DNA of 64,000 nt from Myxococcus fulvus (GCF_900111765.1 NZ_FOIB01000017.1:59876-123875), one strand, 5' to 3'; positions 18,871 to 29,730 are shown, counted from the stretch's first letter. Made by a program: numbers and translations. Notes: a model not told the origin generated them from the letters alone.

Positions 18871-21849
18871 ATGACCAAGAACGACACAGGCGACAGGGGC
18901 GAGGGCTCCGTCGGCACGGGCGGCGAGGACGAGGGGACGGCGTCGCTCGTCCCGGCCCATGCGGACGAAGGGACGATGTCCCTGGGCACGGGCGGCGAGC
19001 CCGAGGGGACGATGTCCCTGGGCACGGGCGACAAGCTCGAGGGCACCGCCTCCTTGGGCGCGGGCTCCCACGGGACGGCGGACCGCGGTGCGGGCTCGCG
19101 CTCCTACGGCACTGGAGATCGCGACGTGGGCTCGAGCTCCCACGGTGACGATTCCGCCACGGGGCCGGACGAGGCGCGCCGCCGGGCGCCGCCGTTCTCG
19201 CAGGTGGGCCGGTATGTGCTGCTGCGCCGGCTGGGCCAGGGTGGCATGGGCGTGGTGTACGCGGCCTATGACCCGGATCTGGACCGGAAGGTGGCGCTCA
19301 AGCTGCTGCATCCGGACGGACGTCATGACGAGTCCGAGGAGGCGCGGGCGCGGCTCTTGCGCGAGGCGCAGGCCATGGCGCGCGTGTCCCATCCGCACGT
19401 CATCCCGGTGTTCGACGTGGGCATGTGGGGCGACCAGGTCTTCGTCGCGATGGAGCTGGTGGACGGCGGCACGCTGGCGTCGTGGCTGAAGGAGTCCCCG
19501 CGCTCGTGGCGCGAAATCCTCACGCGCTACGTGGACGCGGGCCGGGGCCTCGAAGCCGCGCACGCGGCGGGGCTGGTGCACCGCGACTTCAAGCCGGCCA
19601 ACGTGCTCATCAGCCGCGCGGGCCGCGTGTACGTGATGGACTTCGGCCTGGCGCGCCCCATCGGCGAGCTGCGCGAGGAGGACCCGCTCCCCGAGGAGAC
19701 GCGCGAGACGCTCGCCTCCGGCCGACGCATGCTGGACACCACGCTCACCGGACACGGCGCGCTGGTGGGCACGCCCAACTACATGTCCCCGGAGCAGTTC
19801 CGGGGCGCGACGCTGGACGGGCGCACGGACCAGTTCAGCTTCTGCGCCGCGCTGTACGGCGCGCTCTATGGCGCGCGCCCCTTCGACCCGGGGAGCGTGC
19901 GGGCCTACGTCATTTCCAGCATGGTCCAGGCCCCCGAGCGCACCGAGTCGCTCGCGATGCCCCAGGGCGCCCTGGCCACCTCCGCCACCCGGCCGCCTCC
20001 TCTCGCGGTGCGCGAGCCGCCGCGCGACTCGAAGGTGCCCGGCTGGGTGCGCGACGCCGTGCTGCGTGGCCTGTCGCTGGACGCCGACGCGCGCTTCCCC
20101 TCCATGTCCGCGCTGCTGGAGGCGCTGTCCCAGGAGCACCACCGGCTCCAGCGCCGTCGGTGGGCGACGGCGGCGGGCGCGCTGGGCACCACGCTCGCGC
20201 TGACGGCGGGCGCGGTGTGGCACCAGTCGCGCACGTGCGTGGACGCGGGCGCGCAGATGGACGAGGCGTGGTCGTCCTCCACGCGCGAGAAGCTGGCCAC
20301 CGCGTTCGAGGCCACCGGGCGTCCCTTCGCGAAGGCGATGGCCGAGCGCGTGACGCATGCCCTGGGCGACTACGCGCAGGCGTGGAAGCAGCAGCGCGTG
20401 CAGGCGTGCGAGGCCACCCAGGTGCAGGGCGTGACGCCCCAGGAGCAGTTGGACCGGCAGTTCGTGTGCCTGGAGCGACGGCGCAAGGACTTCCGCGCCA
20501 CGGTGGAGCTGTTGTCGAGCGCGGACGCGGCGATGGTGGAGAAGTCGCTGGACGCGGCGCTCGCGCTGCCCGCGCTGGGTGAGTGCGAGGACGCGGAGGC
20601 GCTGGCCTCGTCTCAGCGGCTGCCCACCGACCCCCAGCGCCGCGCGGACATCGAGGCGCTGGAGGAGAAGCTCTCCCACGTGCGCGCGCTCATGGACGCG
20701 GGGAAGCATCCCCTGGCCCTGGAGGCGGTGAAGCCGCTGATGGCCCCCGTCGAGGCCACGGGCCACCTGCCGCTGCGCTCGGAGGCGCGGTACCTGAACG
20801 GCTGGCTGCTGGAGCAGACGGGCGAGTCCGCCGAGGCCGCGAAGCTGCTGTCGCGCGCGGTGTTCGACGCGGAGGCCGGCCACGCGGACCGGCTGAAGGT
20901 GACGGCGCTCAACAAGCTGCTCTTCGTGGAGGACGGGCTCGAGCACTTCGAGCCCGCGGCGCGCTGGGGCGAATTGGCCGAGGCCACCCTGGAGCGCATG
21001 GGCGGAGACGCCGTGCTGCTGGGCGACGTGCGCGTCAACCAGGCCAACCTGGCCATCACGCAGGGCCAGAATGACGTGGCCAAGGCGCGCCTGGAGGAGG
21101 CCCGCGCGCTCTACGCGAAGGCGCTGCCGGAGGAGCACCCCAAGCGCGCGCGCACCACGTTCCTGCTCGCGCACGTGGTGAACTCGCTCGGTGATTCGGC
21201 GCTCGCGCTGAAGCTGATGGAGGACGCGCTCCAGAAGACCACCGCCGCCATGGGTCCCCAGCACCCCGACGTGGCCCGGCGCCACGGCCTGTTGTCCATG
21301 ACGCTGCGAGAGCAGGGGCAGGACGACAAGGCCCTGCCCCACGCGCAGGCGGCGGCGGACATCCTCCAGGCCATCTACGGCGGGGACAACTTGAAGCTGG
21401 CGGAGGCGCTCGACGAGCTGGGCATGTGTCAGCTCGGCCTGCGCCGCTTCGAGGACGCGCTGAAGACGTATGAGCGCGCGCTCGCGATGAAGCAGAAGGT
21501 GCTGCCCCCGGGCGACGACAAGCTCCAGTTCTCACTGGACGGCGTGGGCCAGGCGCTGCTCGGCCTGGGCCGCGCGGGCGAGGCCGTGAAGCCGCTGCGC
21601 GAGGCCGTGGGCTTCCCGTCGGTGCCCCCGGACGCGCTGGCGGAGTCCGGCTTCGCGCTGGCGAAGGCGCTGGCCCAGACGGGTCAGGTGCCCCAGGCGC
21701 GCGAGGAGGCCGCGCGGGCCAAGGGGTGGTTCACGCAGGCGGAGCTGCCCGAGCGCGCGGGGGAGGTGGATGGCTTCCTCGCCTCCCTGCCCGAGGAGAA
21801 GAAGGCCGCGCGGCCGGTGCGCGCGCTGGTGCGCCCCCGGAAGCGGTGA
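18871..21849 (+). CDS. transmembrane Ser/Thr protein kinase with TPR-like C-terminus
   Basis: 992 aa from ATG 18871 (AGGA abutting, GGAAGG ~11 nt up); upstream open frame lacks a better start. Residues 1-110 are a low-complexity Gly/Ser/Thr tract with repeats like EGTMSLGTG. The kinase domain (~113-410) has LGQGGMGVVY, VALKLL, the VHRDFKPANV catalytic loop (~235) and MDFGLA (~255), all intact. A TM helix lies at ~430-450 (AAGALGTTLALTAGAVW). The C-terminal ~500 residues are helical TPR-like repeats (ALYAKALPEEHP, ALKTYERALAMKQ). Typical Pkn of myxobacteria; it precedes an FHA regulator by 49 bp, which suggests the kinase feeds that regulator's phosphothreonine-binding domain. Confidence 0.9.
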   Translation: MTKNDTGDRGEGSVGTGGEDEGTASLVPAHADEGTMSLGTGGEPEGTMSLGTGDKLEGTASLGAGSHGTADRGAGSRSYGTGDRDVGSSSHGDDSATGPDEARRRAPPFSQVGRYVLLRRLGQGGMGVVYAAYDPDLDRKVALKLLHPDGRHDESEEARARLLREAQAMARVSHPHVIPVFDVGMWGDQVFVAMELVDGGTLASWLKESPRSWREILTRYVDAGRGLEAAHAAGLVHRDFKPANVLISRAGRVYVMDFGLARPIGELREEDPLPEETRETLASGRRMLDTTLTGHGALVGTPNYMSPEQFRGATLDGRTDQFSFCAALYGALYGARPFDPGSVRAYVISSMVQAPERTESLAMPQGALATSATRPPPLAVREPPRDSKVPGWVRDAVLRGLSLDADARFPSMSALLEALSQEHHRLQRRRWATAAGALGTTLALTAGAVWHQSRTCVDAGAQMDEAWSSSTREKLATAFEATGRPFAKAMAERVTHALGDYAQAWKQQRVQACEATQVQGVTPQEQLDRQFVCLERRRKDFRATVELLSSADAAMVEKSLDAALALPALGECEDAEALASSQRLPTDPQRRADIEALEEKLSHVRALMDAGKHPLALEAVKPLMAPVEATGHLPLRSEARYLNGWLLEQTGESAEAAKLLSRAVFDAEAGHADRLKVTALNKLLFVEDGLEHFEPAARWGELAEATLERMGGDAVLLGDVRVNQANLAITQGQNDVAKARLEEARALYAKALPEEHPKRARTTFLLAHVVNSLGDSALALKLMEDALQKTTAAMGPQHPDVARRHGLLSMTLREQGQDDKALPHAQAAADILQAIYGGDNLKLAEALDELGMCQLGLRRFEDALKTYERALAMKQKVLPPGDDKLQFSLDGVGQALLGLGRAGEAVKPLREAVGFPSVPPDALAESGFALAKALAQTGQVPQAREEAARAKGWFTQAELPERAGEVDGFLASLPEEKKAARPVRALVRPRKR

Positions 21850-21898
21850 CACGCGTGGAAGGTGGCACCCCCGCCGGGGCGTGCTAGCGTCCGCCCTC

Positions 21899-23236
<1,338 letters not shown>

Positions 23237-23300
23237 CGCGGAGGGACTTTCGGGTTAGAGTGGGATGACCACGTACCCCTTTTGTCCCTGGAGGCCCCCC

Positions 23301-24209
23301 GTGCGCATTCCCCTCTCTCCGAACCTGGTGAGGACCCTCGAGCAGCCGCGCGTCGGCGTGGTGACGACGCCGGGGGCGGCATCCTCCGGGGCGGACACGG
23401 CGACAGCTCCCGAGGTGACGCCGGTGGAGGCGCCCGGGGACGCGTACGGCGCGCAGGAGGCGCAGCTGAGCGAGTGGGTGCAGCGCTTCGGGGCGCTGGC
23501 CAGCGCGGTGGGCACGGCGTCCGCCACCCAGCCGCAGCAGGTGGCGTGCGTGAGTGACTTGTCGTCCATGAAGGTGCCCCAGCTGGGCGGGCCCGTGGAT
23601 GGCGCGTCGGTGCTCCAGCAGACCAAGGACTCCAACTGTGGGTCCGCGGTGGCGGTGATGCTGGGCAAGGACAAGGGCACCACGGGCGCGAAGCCGTCGA
23701 CGGAGACGGAGACGATGGACGCGCTCGAGTCGCGCTTCACCAACGGCGACGGGACGACGCCGCACGAGCTGTCGAACATGATTGCGCACGAGGGCGCGGA
23801 GGTGACGCAGGCCTCCGGCACCTTCGACAAGAAGCTGATGGATGACGCCCTGGCGCGCGACGGCAAGGCCGCGGTGCTGGTGGACTCCAACAAGGTGGAC
23901 CCGAACGCGAAGGACGCGGGCAAGGGCCGCGCGCACTGGGTCACCGTCGATGGCAAGGACGCGCAGGGCAACTACAAGGTGAAGGACCCGGGCACCGGCA
24001 AGAGCGTGACGATGGACGCCGGGGCGCTCCAGGACGCGGTGGGCACCGCATGGAGCGAGCACAACGGTGGCGGCATGCTCGTCGTCGAGAAGGCCGAGGG
24101 CACCACCGAGGCCGAGCGCGCGCAGCGGGGCGGCGAGAAGGCCACCGCGCTGGGCAACTCCGATGGCGGCGGCTCCCGCAAGGGCGCCTTCGCCCGCGAG
24201 TCCTCCTGA
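23301..24209 (+). CDS. C39/papain-like cysteine-peptidase-fold protein, candidate effector
   Basis: 302 aa from GTG 23301 with GGAGG exactly 6 nt upstream (the ATG at 23265 lies before this SD and was rejected). No signal peptide. A disordered N-terminus (MRIPLSPNLVRTLEQ, then Ala/Pro-rich) is followed by a peptidase-like core: TKDSNCGSAVAVMLG gives the nucleophile Cys ~113, GRAHWVTVDG gives His ~212, and YKVKDPG gives a third-residue Asp, the order of C39/papain-fold enzymes. The end is charged and disordered. It could be a protease, transglutaminase-like enzyme or toxin. It follows the FHA activator by 64 bp and may be its regulon. Confidence 0.7.
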   Translation: MRIPLSPNLVRTLEQPRVGVVTTPGAASSGADTATAPEVTPVEAPGDAYGAQEAQLSEWVQRFGALASAVGTASATQPQQVACVSDLSSMKVPQLGGPVDGASVLQQTKDSNCGSAVAVMLGKDKGTTGAKPSTETETMDALESRFTNGDGTTPHELSNMIAHEGAEVTQASGTFDKKLMDDALARDGKAAVLVDSNKVDPNAKDAGKGRAHWVTVDGKDAQGNYKVKDPGTGKSVTMDAGALQDAVGTAWSEHNGGGMLVVEKAEGTTEAERAQRGGEKATALGNSDGGGSRKGAFARESS

Positions 24210-24495
24210 GCGGAAGGGCTTCACCGGAAGACCGCGCGTCACGCTCGCCGCGAGCGCTGGCGGACTGACGCGCGGAAGCAGGACCCGCGTCCCGAGCCGA
24301 CCTCTCCGTCCGGGTGTCGGCGCGACGCCTCTGTCGAGCAGACCGAGCTGCTTCCGCGCTGACGCGTGCGATGCGCGGTCGCCGTGCTTCCGTTGCAAGG
24401 GGCACCCTCGTCGCGTGAGCAATCAGCGCGATGCCTCCCACGCCCTGCGCCGGAACGTGCGACGCGCGGACGACGTCCCTCGTGGGCGTCACTCC

Positions 24496-25764
24496 TCAGA
24501 CGTGGAGGTACTCCACGGCCTGGAGCCTGAGGAGCTGCTTCGCCAGCTCCTGAACGCGCTCCACCTCCGCGTCACCCAGTGGCTTTCGCAACGCGAGCTT
24601 CAAATCCGTGGAGGCGCGGAACAGGAGGTTGCGCACCTGCGCGTTGCTGAGCAGCGGGTTGAGCGTGCGCAGGTGCCCCACGAGCGAGCCCAGCTGCTGC
24701 AACGTCAGCCCGGCCACCATCACCTGCGTGGCACTCCCCTCGTCGGCGAAGCGCGCGACGGCGAGCTGGAGCGGGGACAGGAGCAGCGAGCGGGTGAAGG
24801 TCGGCTCGCACGTGAGCTGCAGTCGCGCGCACTCCGCCACCATTGGCCCCGCGTCGTGCCCCTCGATGACGGTCTGGATGCGGGCCGCGTCGTAGCGGGT
24901 GAGCACCGCCTCGTACGCCGCGCGGGCCTGCTTGCCCGGCTCCGAGCGCTGGAACACGTCGAAGGCGAGGTGGATCTCCTCGCGCAAGAGCTCGAGCAGG
25001 TACGCGTCATCCACGTTGGCCGGTACACCAAGCACCTCGGCCAGGAAGGCCCGATCATCGGCCGTCCCGGCGGCCACGGCCCAGAACTCGAGCGTGACCG
25101 AGCTCTCGCTCATCATGATGGGCACCGTGACGACGCCCTGGTGGCGACCCGGGGCCTGGACGAACTGGGAGAGCTTGGCCTCCAGGTCGGCGTAGCCTCG
25201 CATCAGCCGGTCCATCACGGCGGCGCGCACCCTCGCGCGGCCTTCCCGCGAGGCCGGCGTCTCCTCACGAGGCGCGCGCTCCGCGAGGTCCCGCTCGCGC
25301 GGAGCCTGGGCCGAAGAGGACTCACGCGCGGACTGCGGCGGCGTCGGAAGCGCCTGCTGCTCCGCGCGCGCGGACGGCTGCGCCCCCGGAGGCGTGGGCG
25401 TCGACACCTGTGCGGGCTTCGCCGCCATCCCCGTGGAGGTGCCCGTCGGGGGAGCGGCGCCCAGCGCCTCCGCGCCGCCGTGGGTGAAGCCCTCGAGCCC
25501 ACCAGAGCCGCCGCGCTGGGCTCCGGCATCCATCCCGTCGCGGTGGACACCCCCTTGCGCGCCCTGCTGCGCCTGCTCGCCCTCGGCGGGGCGGGCCCCG
25601 GTCTTCCCACCCGTCGCGGGCTTGCCTCCGGTGCCCTTCGCCTGGGTGGACTTGTCCGACTTCTTCGCCTCCGCGGGCTTCGCCTGCTCGCGCGCCGCCT
25701 CCTCCCTCGCGGACCGAGTGGGGACTCCGGGGCGGGGGGCGTTCTGCGGGAGGCGGATGCTCAT
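24496..25764 (-). CDS. hypothetical Ala/Pro-rich protein with helical C-domain
   Basis: 422 aa from ATG 25764. Not recognised. Residues 1-~190 are low complexity (Ala, Pro, Gly, Lys, Glu; for example KPAEAKKSDKSTQAKG). Residues ~195-422 are a compact mostly helical domain (VMDRLMRGYADLEAKLSQF ... LTLQQLGSLVGHLRTLNPLLSNAQVRNLL) ending LLRLQAVEYLHV. No signal peptide or TM helix. The start MSIRLPQNAPRPG recalls the MRIPLSPNL start of the convergent cysteine-peptidase-like gene. A type III-like or other non-Sec substrate, or a structural partner, is possible but unproven. Confidence 0.6.
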   Translation of the reverse strand: MSIRLPQNAPRPGVPTRSAREEAAREQAKPAEAKKSDKSTQAKGTGGKPATGGKTGARPAEGEQAQQGAQGGVHRDGMDAGAQRGGSGGLEGFTHGGAEALGAAPPTGTSTGMAAKPAQVSTPTPPGAQPSARAEQQALPTPPQSARESSSAQAPRERDLAERAPREETPASREGRARVRAAVMDRLMRGYADLEAKLSQFVQAPGRHQGVVTVPIMMSESSVTLEFWAVAAGTADDRAFLAEVLGVPANVDDAYLLELLREEIHLAFDVFQRSEPGKQARAAYEAVLTRYDAARIQTVIEGHDAGPMVAECARLQLTCEPTFTRSLLLSPLQLAVARFADEGSATQVMVAGLTLQQLGSLVGHLRTLNPLLSNAQVRNLLFRASTDLKLALRKPLGDAEVERVQELAKQLLRLQAVEYLHV

Positions 25765-25802
25765 GGAGGGGACACGGCCGGCGCACGCGGCGCCGGTGGG
25801 AC

Positions 25803-26849
25803 TCAGGTGAGGTTCTTCAAGCGGACGACCAGGTTGCTGTCACCACTGCCCAGCGTGCTCGCGTCGTCGGTGGGGATGACATACCCCTGGTCCGCGCCGA
25901 CGTGCTTGCGGAAGAAGTCTACCACCGCCGGGTCCTTCACCTCCGAGGTGGTGGTCTTCTTGATGCCATACACCGACCCGTCCTCACCTCGGGCCTTCAC
26001 GGCGTCCGGCGCGGAGGCGAGCAGGTCCTCCATCGTCCCGCTCGTCCGGCCCCCGCTGGCGGGCTGCATCGTCATCGCGGTGTTGTGCCCCTCGATGTAG
26101 CTGACGTCGTAGTAGGTCTTCCCGAAGCCACCGTCGAACTTCACCTCGCCGAGCGTGGCGTTCTTGCCGTCGCCCGACGTGCTGCGGAAGTTGCCCGACC
26201 ACCCCTCGGGGAACTTCACCGTGCGGTTCTCGCCCGGCTGGAGGGTGACCGAGTCCACCGCCTTCTCCCCCGCGTTCGGCGTGAACTGGATGGTCATCGG
26301 CTTGTCGCCATCGTTGTGCAGCGAGAGCGTGTTGCCGTCCTTCTTCACGCCCTGCGAGTCGGAGACCTTCTCCTTCGCACCGACCGCCTCCGCGGGCTGG
26401 CCCAGAGACGGGGCCGCGGCCTTGCTCAAAGGCGACGGAGCCTCGGCGCCGATGCTCGGGACCTGAGCGCCCGGCGCCGCGGCGGAGGTCTCCGCGCAAC
26501 CCGCGAGGGCTCCTGGAGCCGCGCTGCCACCCAGCGGAGGCACGCCCGTGCCACCCTGCGCGCTGTTCAGCGGAGGCACACCCGTGCCGCCCTGCCCCTG
26601 CGCGCCACCGAGCACCTGCGCCAGCTCATTGAGTACCTCCAGCTGCGAGGCGAGCACCTTCACCAGCTTCTGGAGTCCCTCCGCGCTCTTGAGGCCACCG
26701 GTCTCGAAGCCGTCCTTCTGGAAGAGGGACTGGGCCGAGGGCGCGTTCATCGGCGTCGGCCGCGCCGCCTGCGACACCGACTCGGCGCGGGACGACAGCG
26801 AGGGGGCGACGGGGGAGACAGCGGAGCGGGAGATGGGGGAGAGCGCCAT
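25803..26849 (-). CDS. thaumatin-like protein lacking the usual cysteines, candidate effector
   Basis: 348 aa from ATG 26849, with GAGG 8 nt upstream. No signal peptide. Residues ~1-185 are low complexity with two GGTGVPPL repeats. The C-terminal ~160 residues look like a thaumatin/PR-5 fold: VTLQPGENRTVKFPEGWSG, then TSGDGKNATLGEVKF, then KTYYDVSYIEGHNTAM, matching the thaumatin pattern of a Trp-Ser-Gly turn, TLAEF-like strand and YDVSxVDGxN. Classical thaumatins have up to 16 Cys; this domain has none. Separated by 38 bp from the Ala/Pro-rich gene on the same strand, so probably co-expressed. Confidence 0.7.
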   Translation of the reverse strand: MALSPISRSAVSPVAPSLSSRAESVSQAARPTPMNAPSAQSLFQKDGFETGGLKSAEGLQKLVKVLASQLEVLNELAQVLGGAQGQGGTGVPPLNSAQGGTGVPPLGGSAAPGALAGCAETSAAAPGAQVPSIGAEAPSPLSKAAAPSLGQPAEAVGAKEKVSDSQGVKKDGNTLSLHNDGDKPMTIQFTPNAGEKAVDSVTLQPGENRTVKFPEGWSGNFRSTSGDGKNATLGEVKFDGGFGKTYYDVSYIEGHNTAMTMQPASGGRTSGTMEDLLASAPDAVKARGEDGSVYGIKKTTTSEVKDPAVVDFFRKHVGADQGYVIPTDDASTLGSGDSNLVVRLKNLT

Positions 26850-27063
26850 GACGAGGTCCTCGGGAGCAGGGCTGCGAGGGCTGAACCAGGTCAGCCGATG
26901 CAGCTGCCTTGAGCACGGGGTGTGCCAGGGCCCACGGCTCGCCAATCCCCTGGAATCACAGCGGAAGTCCGCGACTCCAAGGGCCGAGCAAGGCGTGCTC
27001 CTGATGACCGCCGTCGAGGGCCTGATGACCGTTGTCATCAGGCAGGCGGCCACCGGACGACGG

Positions 27064-27600
27064 CTACTTCAGGCGCAGCACGTACGCCTCGAGGAACACC
27101 GTGGGCAGGTTCATGTCGCCCTCGGGCTCGCGCACGTAGCCGCGGGACATGTACATGCGCGCGACGCCGACGGCGCCCCGGCGGACGTGCAGACACACCG
27201 CGTCCATGTCCCAGCGCCGGGCCAGGGCCTCGGCGGCATCCAGCAGCGGCCGGGCCAGGCCGCTGCCATGCATCTTCACCGCGGTGGCCAGCCCACGCAG
27301 GTCCGCCGCGCGAGGCAGCCACGCCTCCGAGCCCGGCGCGCCGGGAGGAAAGAGGGCCACGGTGCCGACGACCTCGCCGTCGAGCTCCGCCACCAGGAGC
27401 GAGGCGATCTTCCGCCGGGCGGCCACGTCGCGCAGCTCGCGCTTGCGCTCCTCCGTGTAGACCACCTCCGGCAGCTTCTTCGCGTACTGGGTGGTGAAGG
27501 CCTCGACCAGCAGCTCTCCCACCGCCACATCATCCTCGGGCCGTATCTCTCGGATGACGGCCCGCCCCACCACGTCCTGGGTGCTCATGCCCGCAGCCAT
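27064..27600 (-). CDS. GNAT-family N-acetyltransferase
   Basis: 178 aa if started at ATG 27600; ATG 27588 (MSTQDV) is equally plausible and neither has a clear SD. GNAT features: AVIREIRPEDDVAVGELLVEAF (motif C region), AELDGEVVGTVALFPPG (beta4), GLARPLLDAAEALARRWDMDAVCLHV (acetyl-CoA loop region, though the classical R/QxxGxG/A is degenerate), and MYMSRGYVREPE (motif B). The substrate is unknown. It is monocistronic as far as seen. Confidence 0.8.
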   Translation of the reverse strand: MAAGMSTQDVVGRAVIREIRPEDDVAVGELLVEAFTTQYAKKLPEVVYTEERKRELRDVAARRKIASLLVAELDGEVVGTVALFPPGAPGSEAWLPRAADLRGLATAVKMHGSGLARPLLDAAEALARRWDMDAVCLHVRRGAVGVARMYMSRGYVREPEGDMNLPTVFLEAYVLRLK

Positions 27601-27835
27601 TACCACGCGGGGCGCGTCACTGTCTGGGGCGCGTCCGACACCGCACCGCGAGCACGAGGCGGACACCCCGGAGCCGACACCGTCGGTCTGACGTGAGCAG
27701 CGCCACCCCGAGGACGCGGTGCCTCGCGAAGCGCGCTTCGCGCTTGTGCAGCGGGTTGCGCATTCCTCGCGCCCCAGGGGTTGTCCTCTCGCCGGGTTAC
27801 GCCCGGCACAGCCTTTGCCCTGGGGCCACGCCACC

Positions 27836-28471
27836 ATGAACCTCCACTCGCTGCGTCACGGCCTCCTGAGCGGACTCGTCGCCCTCCCCTTCCTCGCACA
27901 TGCCCAGGAGGACACGACGCCCTCGCCCTTCCTCGACCCCGCCACCGAGGTCGAGGTCGACCGCTGGACACGGTCCTTGAACCTGGCGCTGCGCGGCCAG
28001 TCGTTCTCGTTCGACGAGTCGCCCGCCGGGTTCCCCCTCTTCGCGGTGAACATGGAGCAGCAGCTCTTCCGCTACCTGTCCCTGTACGGGGGCTTCCACC
28101 TCAAGGTGAACCTCGACACCTTCGGAGGGCAGGTGGGCACCCGGGTCTTCTTCAGCCAGCGATTCCACGAGGGCGTCTTCGTGTCGGCGCAGGCCAGCCA
28201 CTCACTCATCGAGGTGGACTCCCGCACGGACGGCACCCGCACCTCCTTTGGAGGGGTCGTGGGCTATTCGCATGCGATGAGCCGGCGGTGGCTCTTCTCG
28301 GTGGGGGCCGGCGCGCAGACCACCCGCACCCGGACGGAGACCTCCTCTCCCTCGACCTTCGCGCCCTGCATCTTCCTCTACTGCAAGCAGGCGGCGCCCG
28401 CACAGGAGGGTGTCTCGGAGACGCAGTCCGTGGAGCCCGTGCTGCACCTGGCGACCACGCTCCGGTTCTGA
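27836..28471 (+). CDS. outer-membrane beta-barrel-like protein
   Basis: 211 aa from ATG 27836. Signal peptide SLRHGLLSGLVALPFLAHAQ. The mature part alternates polar/hydrophobic strands (LNLALRGQSFSF, YLSLYGGFHLKVNLD, VGTRVFFSQRF, SVGAGAQTTRTRT) and ends in LHLATTLRF. The terminal Phe after alternating residues is the usual OMP assembly signal. I do not recognise a specific family. It ends 11 bp from the convergent phospholipase-D-like gene. Confidence 0.65.
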   Translation: MNLHSLRHGLLSGLVALPFLAHAQEDTTPSPFLDPATEVEVDRWTRSLNLALRGQSFSFDESPAGFPLFAVNMEQQLFRYLSLYGGFHLKVNLDTFGGQVGTRVFFSQRFHEGVFVSAQASHSLIEVDSRTDGTRTSFGGVVGYSHAMSRRWLFSVGAGAQTTRTRTETSSPSTFAPCIFLYCKQAAPAQEGVSETQSVEPVLHLATTLRF

Positions 28472-28482
28472 AGCACGGCGCG

Positions 28483-29730
28483 TCAGAGATAGTCGCCGAT
28501 GAGCCACGGCAGCTTCTCGCCCAGCCGCTGCAGCAGGCCGCGGCGGCGCCAGCCGTCCCAGTGGATTTCGCGCGAGTGGAGCATGTCCTTCTCGAACGCG
28601 GCGGCGAGCGACGCGGCCAGCGCCGGGTCCTCCACCACCAGTGAGCACTCGTCCGAGGTGCTCAGCGCCAGCGGGTCCATGTTCGTCGAGCCCACCACGG
28701 ACAGGTCCTCGTCCACGAGCATCGTCTTGGAGTGCATCATCGACAGCTCGTACTCCCAGATGCGCACCCCGCCCTCGAGCAGCCTCGCGTAGGACGCGCG
28801 CTGCGCGGCGTGCACGGGCGCGATGTCGTGATGTCGTCCGGGCACGAGCACGCGCACGTCCACGCCCTGCTTCACCTTCTCCAGCAGCATGTCGCCGATG
28901 GCGTCGGAGGGGATGAAGTACGAGTTGGAGATCCACAGGCGTCGCTTCGCGGCGGCGATGGTGAGCAGCGTCATGCGGCGCGCGTCGGAGAGGAAGCGGT
29001 TCTGCGTGCTCGCGACGAAGCCCGCGCGCGCGGCGCCTCGGGAGCCCAGCTCCGGGAAGGCCTCGGGGGGAAGGAAGTCTCCGCCCGCCTCCTGCCAGTT
29101 CTGCGCGAAGGCCACCTGCATCTCGCGCACGGCGGGCCCTTCGGCGCGCACGCTCATGTCGCGCCAGGACTCGGGCCCCTCCGCGTCGCCGAGCCAGCTG
29201 CGCCAGATGCCGAAGCCTCCGGTGACACCGACCTCGCCATCGCGCACCACGAGCTTGCGATGCAGGCGCGTCTTGATGCGCGCGGCGTCGAGCGAGGGCA
29301 TGGCGCCTTGGATGGGACGGAAGATGCGCACCTCGCAGCCCGCGTTCGCGAGCGCGATTCCCACGGAGTCGAAGTTGACGCTGCCCAGCGGGTCCACGAG
29401 CACGCGGCATGCGACACCGGGTTGTCGCTCGCGCAGCGCGCGCACCAGTCGCTCCGACGGCTCGCCCGGGCGCCAGATGTAGCTGGCGATGTGGATGCTG
29501 GAGCGCGCGGCGCGAATCTCCTCGTCGAGCACATCGAAGACGCGGCCGTTCTCCACCAGCTCCACGTGGTGGCCGGGAATGAGCGGGACGCCGAGGGATT
29601 GGAAGAAGGCCAGCGAGCGCGTCTCATCCGCCGCGGTGGGCAGCGCGCGCAGCCGGAGGTCGTGCCGATGATTCGGAGCAGGGCACCCGGCGACGAGCAA
29701 CGCGACGAGCACGGAGCAGGCCAGCTTCAC
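28483..29730 (-). CDS. phospholipase D/cardiolipin synthase-like lipoprotein
   Basis: 415 aa from GTG 29730. The lipobox is LVAGC. Two HKD catalytic motifs are present: HRKLVVRDGEVGVTGG and HSKTMLVDEDLSVVGSTNMD. Both fit HxK(x)4D with trailing Gly/Ser. The spacing and the SYIWRPGEPSERLVRALRE block match bacterial cardiolipin synthases (ClsB-type). The lipid anchor is unusual for Cls, which is mostly an inner-membrane protein. It may be an exported phospholipid transferase or phospholipase. Confidence 0.87.
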   Translation of the reverse strand: MKLACSVLVALLVAGCPAPNHRHDLRLRALPTAADETRSLAFFQSLGVPLIPGHHVELVENGRVFDVLDEEIRAARSSIHIASYIWRPGEPSERLVRALRERQPGVACRVLVDPLGSVNFDSVGIALANAGCEVRIFRPIQGAMPSLDAARIKTRLHRKLVVRDGEVGVTGGFGIWRSWLGDAEGPESWRDMSVRAEGPAVREMQVAFAQNWQEAGGDFLPPEAFPELGSRGAARAGFVASTQNRFLSDARRMTLLTIAAAKRRLWISNSYFIPSDAIGDMLLEKVKQGVDVRVLVPGRHHDIAPVHAAQRASYARLLEGGVRIWEYELSMMHSKTMLVDEDLSVVGSTNMDPLALSTSDECSLVVEDPALAASLAAAFEKDMLHSREIHWDGWRRRGLLQRLGEKLPWLIGDYL

